Part shown: one piece after another, positions 60,352-64,000 of the stretch
Layout: each line of letters begins with the position of its first letter
Numbering within the stretch: position 1 is the stretch's first letter
Source of the DNA: an uncultured Verrucomicrobiota bacterium
GTDB lineage: Bacteria > Verrucomicrobiota > Verrucomicrobiia > Opitutales > Opitutaceae
Assembly (NCBI GenBank): GCA_903869675.1
Contig: CAIQAB010000008.1
Coordinates: forward strand, 1-64,000
DNA length: 64,000 nucleotides
Direction: 5' to 3'
The notes under the pieces: model-generated
The model's input: the letters and a program-made list of their open reading frames with translations, nothing else
Told to the model about the DNA's origin: nothing
Databases searched by the model: none
Position numbers and translations under genes: made by a program

Positions 60352-62079
60352 TCAGGGCGTGAGGCGGCTCACGCTCAGCCGCCAGAAACCCGCTGCCGAC
60401 GGCAACGGGATCTCGGCACCGAGCAGGACGTGGCCCGCCAAGTCCTGCTCCTCGGAGAGTTCGACCGCCAAAACCGACCAGGTGGCGAGATTGGATGAAT
60501 GCTCGACCCGATGGGCGATGCCCGAAGCCAGCTTCTGGCGTCGGGCATTGAGGTGAATGCCGCCGGCCTCGCTTGCCTTGAGCGTGATCGGAGCAGGGGC
60601 ATCGGGCACCAGCGGATCGGAACCCGCGAAATACTCCACCAGATTGGCGACACCATCGGAGTCGGGGTCGGCCGTTTCACCCAAACGAGCGGGATCCACC
60701 ACGCCGGGCTGGCGCGCCCCGATCCAGTCCTCGAACGGCGAGAGTTCAAAACAACCGAGGTCCGGCGCGGAAAGAAAAAAGGGCAACGCCAGATCCACCC
60801 CGCGATCCACGAGCTGGCTGCCGGCCCGGAGGCGCAGCAGGCGCAGCTCCGGCAGGGAGCCGTCCGCGCGGCGGGGAGCGGAGAGCGCGGCGAGCAAGGC
60901 GGTGGTATCCGTGGTGGTGAACAGGAAATCAGCATCGGTCACCGTGAGCGGAATCGTGAACGTATTGGCGGCGATAGCACAGGCCGCGGCGTCGAGTTGG
61001 GCGACCGCGCCGGAGCGCGGAGCGTGGCTGAGGTTGTTCTTGATGGTGTGACCGTAACCCGGGACGTCGGTGAGGTTGTCGGCGAGAACGTTCAGAAAGT
61101 TGAAATTGGTGGCATTCCGGTAGGCGGTGTTTTGCAAAAAATCCAAGCCGCCGGGGTGGTGATTCGCGTAAAATCCGGAGGCGCGATTCTGGATGGCGAG
61201 GCTGCAGCGCACCACGTGACGCGGTATCACGGCCGGCAGCGTGGAGCCGTTGCGCCCGTAGCCGCCGGCCTTGAAGCCGTTGCCATCGCCCCCCGACTGG
61301 AGGGCGGCATTGCGGTAGCCGCTGAACGCGGCCCAGCAATTATCGATCAGGACGGGAGCGGAACAGTTGATGAGATCGAAGCCGTCGTCGCTATTCAGCC
61401 AGGCCCGGCAACCGCGGAAGACATTCCCGGTCCCGCCCGCCGTGGTATGGCATCCAAACCCGTCGACGTTGCCCATCGAAAGGCTGTCCAGGCCGGCGTT
61501 GTTATAGGCGTCGCAATTCAGGACGAGATTATCGGCACTGGTGTAGATGATGTAGACGCCGATGCCCATGCCATCGCGGAGGACCAGGCGTTCGAGGCGA
61601 TTACGGCTGCCGTTGCGAATGCGGAAATTCTCCGACTGGGTGTTGGTGGCCTCGCCCGTGCGGATGACGACTTGCACGCCCGCGACTTGGAACCCGCGAA
61701 ACACGAGGTCATTGGTGCGAATAAAAAAAGCGGTGATGCGCCGGGCGGCGGGGCGGACTTGGGAGAAATCAAACACCGGCGTCTCGCCCTCATACGCGAG
61801 GTAAGAGACGCCCGGTTTGGTGAAGTCGTTCACGTAAACATAGAGCCCGTCATCCGACGTGATTTGCAGATTGGTAAGCGTGTATATGCCGCCGCGAATG
61901 AGCACCGTGTCTCCGGTCGAGGCGGCGCTTTGGGCACGCATCAGGGTGGCAAACGGACGGCTTTCGGAGCCGTCGCCGGCATCACTGCCGGCCGGCGCAA
62001 CGTAAAACACGGCCGCGCCGGCGAACGAGTAGATCGCCAGAAAAGCCCAGACCCAAAGCTGCCGCGCGGGGTGACGCAT
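60352..62079 (-). CDS. Secreted pectate lyase-like protein, PL9-type beta-helix
   Basis: 575 aa with a signal peptide (LWVWAFLAIYSFAGAA). Residues about 22-400 form a right-handed parallel beta-helix: 'FYVAPAGSDAGDGSESRPFATLMRAQ', 'DTVLIRGGIYTL', 'CRAWLNSDDGFDLINCSAPVLIDNCWAAFSGYR' and 'GGDGNGFKAGGYGR'. The DDGFDL and GDGNGFK runs are those of family PL9, whose lysine is the catalytic base. A calcium-type 'DPDSDGVANLVEYFAGSDPL' linker and a 'HRVEHSSNLATW' C-terminal module follow, as in other verrucomicrobial exported proteins. It would cleave polygalacturonan. I chose the ATG at 62079 because it starts the signal peptide. Confidence 0.85.
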   Translation of the reverse strand: MRHPARQLWVWAFLAIYSFAGAAVFYVAPAGSDAGDGSESRPFATLMRAQSAASTGDTVLIRGGIYTLTNLQITSDDGLYVYVNDFTKPGVSYLAYEGETPVFDFSQVRPAARRITAFFIRTNDLVFRGFQVAGVQVVIRTGEATNTQSENFRIRNGSRNRLERLVLRDGMGIGVYIIYTSADNLVLNCDAYNNAGLDSLSMGNVDGFGCHTTAGGTGNVFRGCRAWLNSDDGFDLINCSAPVLIDNCWAAFSGYRNAALQSGGDGNGFKAGGYGRNGSTLPAVIPRHVVRCSLAIQNRASGFYANHHPGGLDFLQNTAYRNATNFNFLNVLADNLTDVPGYGHTIKNNLSHAPRSGAVAQLDAAACAIAANTFTIPLTVTDADFLFTTTDTTALLAALSAPRRADGSLPELRLLRLRAGSQLVDRGVDLALPFFLSAPDLGCFELSPFEDWIGARQPGVVDPARLGETADPDSDGVANLVEYFAGSDPLVPDAPAPITLKASEAGGIHLNARRQKLASGIAHRVEHSSNLATWSVLAVELSEEQDLAGHVLLGAEIPLPSAAGFWRLSVSRLTP

Positions 62080-62130
62080 CACTCGATGCCTACCGGGCCG
62101 GGCAGGGCGCAACAAGCCCGGGTTTTACGC

Positions 62131-63555
62131 CTAGGCGGTCTTGGCCGCGTAGGCGGCGATGATGCCATCAAAGCTGCCGTTGGAAAAAAAGATCACGACC
62201 CGCGGGCGCCCAGCCACGCCTGCGGCCGCCCCCAGCGTGGCCGCCACGAGTTTCTCCAGCACCTCCGCATTCGTCGCCCCGCTGGCCGCGGAGACGCCCT
62301 GCACTTCGAGGTGCGCGAGCACCGCCTCCACGTCGAAACGCTCGTCCGCCTGGAGTTTATCCGCGCGGTTGACCGCCCCGATGAAGACCTCGTCGGCAAG
62401 GGCCAGCGCACGCATAAACCCGGCCTGCAGGGTCTTGGTCCGGGCGGTGTTGCTGCGCGGCTCAAACACGGCCGTGAGCAATGCCCCCGGGTGGCGCTGG
62501 CGGAGGCTGGTCAGCGTCTCGGCCAAAGCGGTCGGATGATGGCCAAAGTCCTCGATCACCGTGAGGCCCGGCCCCGCCACCAGTTTCTCCTGGCGGCGCT
62601 TCACACCGCGAAAGCGGGCGAGCGGGGCGAGCGAGACGCATTCGGGGCCGCCCAGGGCAAGGGCCGCGGCCGTCGCCGCCATGGCGGCATTGCGGGCATT
62701 AAAGCCACCCGCGAGATCCCACCGCACCTCGCCCCAGTGGCGGCCGGACCAGCTCAAAGTGAAACGGGCGCCCTGCGGATCCTCCGTGAAGTTTTCGATC
62801 CGCACATCGTTCTCCGCCCCCACGCCCACCCGCACCACACGCGTCCACGGCAGCGGCCCGAGGGCGCGCAGGTTATCATCGTCGCCATTCAGCACGACCC
62901 AGCCGTTGCGCGGAACGATCCGCGTGAGGTGGGCAAACGTGCGCTGCACGTCGGCGAGGTCGCGAAAAATGTCCGCATGGTCGAATTCCAGATTATTCAG
63001 CACCGCGACGTGCGGCGCGTAGTGGATAAACTTCGAACGCTTGTCGAAAAACGCCGAGTCATACTCGTCGCCCTCGATCACAAACGGATCCGGCGCCGCG
63101 CCAAGGTGATTGCCGACAGGCGGGTCGATCGGCACGCCCCCGATCAGGAAGCCGGGATCGCGGCCGTTTTCGCGCAAGAGAAAGGCGGCGAGGGCGGTGG
63201 TGGTGGTCTTTCCGTGGGTGCCGCAGACGACGATGTTTTTCCGGACCGACAGCACGATGTCGTGCAAGAGAGCGGGCAAGGAGGTGAAGCGCAGCGCGCG
63301 GGTATCGAGAAGCCATTCCACCTCGGGGTTGCCACGGGAAAGGGCATTGCCGACCACCACCAGATCGGGGGCCAGCCGTTCGAGCCGCACGGGATCGTAG
63401 CCTTCGTGCAACGTGATACCCGCGGCGGCCAAGACCGTGCTCATGGGGGGGTAGACGCCGGTATCCGAACCGGAAACCTCGTGGCCGGCGGCCCGTGCGA
63501 GCAAGGCCGCGTTGCCCATCGCCGTGCCGCAGACGCCCAGGAAGTAGATTTTCAT
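62131..63555 (-). CDS. mpl: UDP-N-acetylmuramate:L-Ala-gamma-D-Glu-meso-DAP ligase
   Basis: 474 aa, Mur ligase of the Mpl (murein-peptide ligase) group, used to recycle tripeptide from peptidoglycan. It opens with 'KIYFLGVCGTAMGNAALLARAAGHEVSGSD', typical of Mpl/MurC, then the ATP site 'VCGTHGKTTTTALAAFLLRE', 'GDEYDSAFFDKRSKFIHYAPHVAVLNNLEFDHADIF' (Mpl-specific, in parts) and 'VIEDFGHHPTALAETL'. The presence of the GDEYDSAFFDKRSKF block favours Mpl over MurC. It points to a DAP-type, recycled cell wall. The LolA-like gene upstream reads in the same direction, 73 bases away. Confidence 0.94.
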   Translation of the reverse strand: MKIYFLGVCGTAMGNAALLARAAGHEVSGSDTGVYPPMSTVLAAAGITLHEGYDPVRLERLAPDLVVVGNALSRGNPEVEWLLDTRALRFTSLPALLHDIVLSVRKNIVVCGTHGKTTTTALAAFLLRENGRDPGFLIGGVPIDPPVGNHLGAAPDPFVIEGDEYDSAFFDKRSKFIHYAPHVAVLNNLEFDHADIFRDLADVQRTFAHLTRIVPRNGWVVLNGDDDNLRALGPLPWTRVVRVGVGAENDVRIENFTEDPQGARFTLSWSGRHWGEVRWDLAGGFNARNAAMAATAAALALGGPECVSLAPLARFRGVKRRQEKLVAGPGLTVIEDFGHHPTALAETLTSLRQRHPGALLTAVFEPRSNTARTKTLQAGFMRALALADEVFIGAVNRADKLQADERFDVEAVLAHLEVQGVSAASGATNAEVLEKLVAATLGAAAGVAGRPRVVIFFSNGSFDGIIAAYAAKTA

Positions 63556-63628
63556 GATGCCAAAAATCCGAAGGAACGCCGGGCGGCTGGCGAGCCTAGA
63601 GGGGCCCTGGTTTCGCGAGGTGCGCCCC

Positions 63629-64000
63629 CTACTCCGCCAGACGAGTCAGTTTGGCCGGCGGCGTGAGGGCGGCGGAGAGTCCGCCGGGATCAAAAACCGA
63701 GCCGGAAAAATCCAAACCGAGGGCGGCGGCCGTCACAAAAAAACGCGTCTTGTTGCGGGTGGCCTCGTCGCGTAACTCGACCGAACGCACGATCCAGTTT
63801 TCGCCGATTTTTCGCAGGCTCACCACGCGGAAAGATTTCAGCACACGCTCCCCCTCCCCGAGCTGCTCGGCCTGGACGAGCGCATGGTATTGCGGATCCA
63901 GATAGACGCGCATGGCGACGAGATCCGGCCGGCGCTTGGCCAGCGAGGCGGGCGGATAGAGAAGAAATGTGTCCGCCGGCCGGTCTTGGAGGCGAGTGGT
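63629..64000 (-). CDS. Outer-membrane lipoprotein-sorting (LolA-like) protein, 3' part only
   Basis: The last 123 codons of a gene whose start lies beyond the window's right edge; the frame is open to base 64000. The visible part, 'FLLYPPASLAKRRPDLVAMR', then 'VYLDPQYHALVQAEQL', 'VLKSFRVVSLRKIGENWIVR' and 'DEATRNKTRFFVTAAALGLDF', fits the C-terminal half of LolA-like 'outer membrane lipoprotein-sorting' proteins of the kind common in Verrucomicrobiota. An internal ATG at 63913 is not the start, because family sequence continues above it. Confidence 0.75.
   Translation of the reverse strand, partial: TTRLQDRPADTFLLYPPASLAKRRPDLVAMRVYLDPQYHALVQAEQLGEGERVLKSFRVVSLRKIGENWIVRSVELRDEATRNKTRFFVTAAALGLDFSGSVFDPGGLSAALTPPAKLTRLAE

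Overview
The window is a GC-rich bacterial chromosome segment, most likely from a member of the Verrucomicrobiota near Opitutaceae. That placement is inference. It rests on exported proteins whose C-termini have the 'YxVxxSxDLxxW…RFYRV' and 'DPDSDGVxNLVEYxxGxDP' signatures common in that phylum, on the lineage-typical mix of genes (fused SecDF with YajC, monomeric Icd, SufCBD behind a Fur-type regulator, a plant-polysaccharide locus), and on CCACGAAG-type intergenic hairpins. Only sequence reading was possible; no database search was run.

Left edge (1-3029): the distal part of an integron gene-cassette array. Four complete attC sites and two partial ones separate small, AT-richer genes, all on the + strand. 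In three of the five cassettes the incoming TTRRRY end and the outgoing R'' box are perfectly complementary; one differs by a G-T wobble and one has two mismatches. The cargo is a lipoprotein, an RDD membrane protein, a DUF4177 gene plus a second small gene, a Phd/YoeB toxin-antitoxin pair, and a rhodanese. The last attC is cut in half, which marks the array end. The integrase, if present, lies off the left edge. A GYF_2-RDD protein and a YbjQ protein follow.

4.3-12.9 kb: alaS, a lone receiver-domain regulator, then a terminal-oxidase assembly block. On the minus strand are a CusF-Sco fusion lipoprotein and an 'HLHP' membrane-anchored protein. On the plus strand are ctaA/COX15, ctaB and a DUF420 protein. 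A class I methyltransferase follows. 13.0-16.6 kb is one very large exported YHYH/DUF1566 mosaic protein.

16.9-41.8 kb is mostly housekeeping: ilvB, a YedA-like exporter, recJ, secDF-yajC, speA, a TerC-family protein, rlmM, a SpoU methyltransferase, a secreted endo/exonuclease/phosphatase, a GNAT acetyltransferase, an alpha/beta hydrolase, tspO, monomeric icd, an S4 protein, a DTW protein, a MYG1-like protein, xylulokinase, a HAD phosphatase and hflX.

41.9-50.4 kb: a pentose/hemicellulose module bounded by tRNA-Gln(UUG) and a CAU-anticodon tRNA (probably tRNA-Ile2). It holds a sialate O-acetylesterase-type esterase, a complete sugar ABC importer (binding protein, duplicated ATPase, two permeases) and a GH51 arabinofuranosidase. 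Together with xylB upstream and a PL9 pectate lyase at 60-62 kb, this suggests de-esterification, cleavage and import of arabinose-containing plant polymers.

50.4-55.7 kb: an island-like stretch beside the CAU tRNA. It contains an in-register 21-bp x 17 degenerate minisatellite, broken coding remnants, and a lower-GC 1052-aa PLD-helicase-DUF3427 protein of defence type. Two small genes follow.

56.1-60.3 kb: a Fur-family regulator with two Fur-like boxes in its promoter, then sufC-sufB-sufD with a large inverted repeat between sufB and sufD. The window ends with the PL9 lyase, mpl, and the 3' part of a LolA-like outer-membrane lipoprotein-sorting gene.
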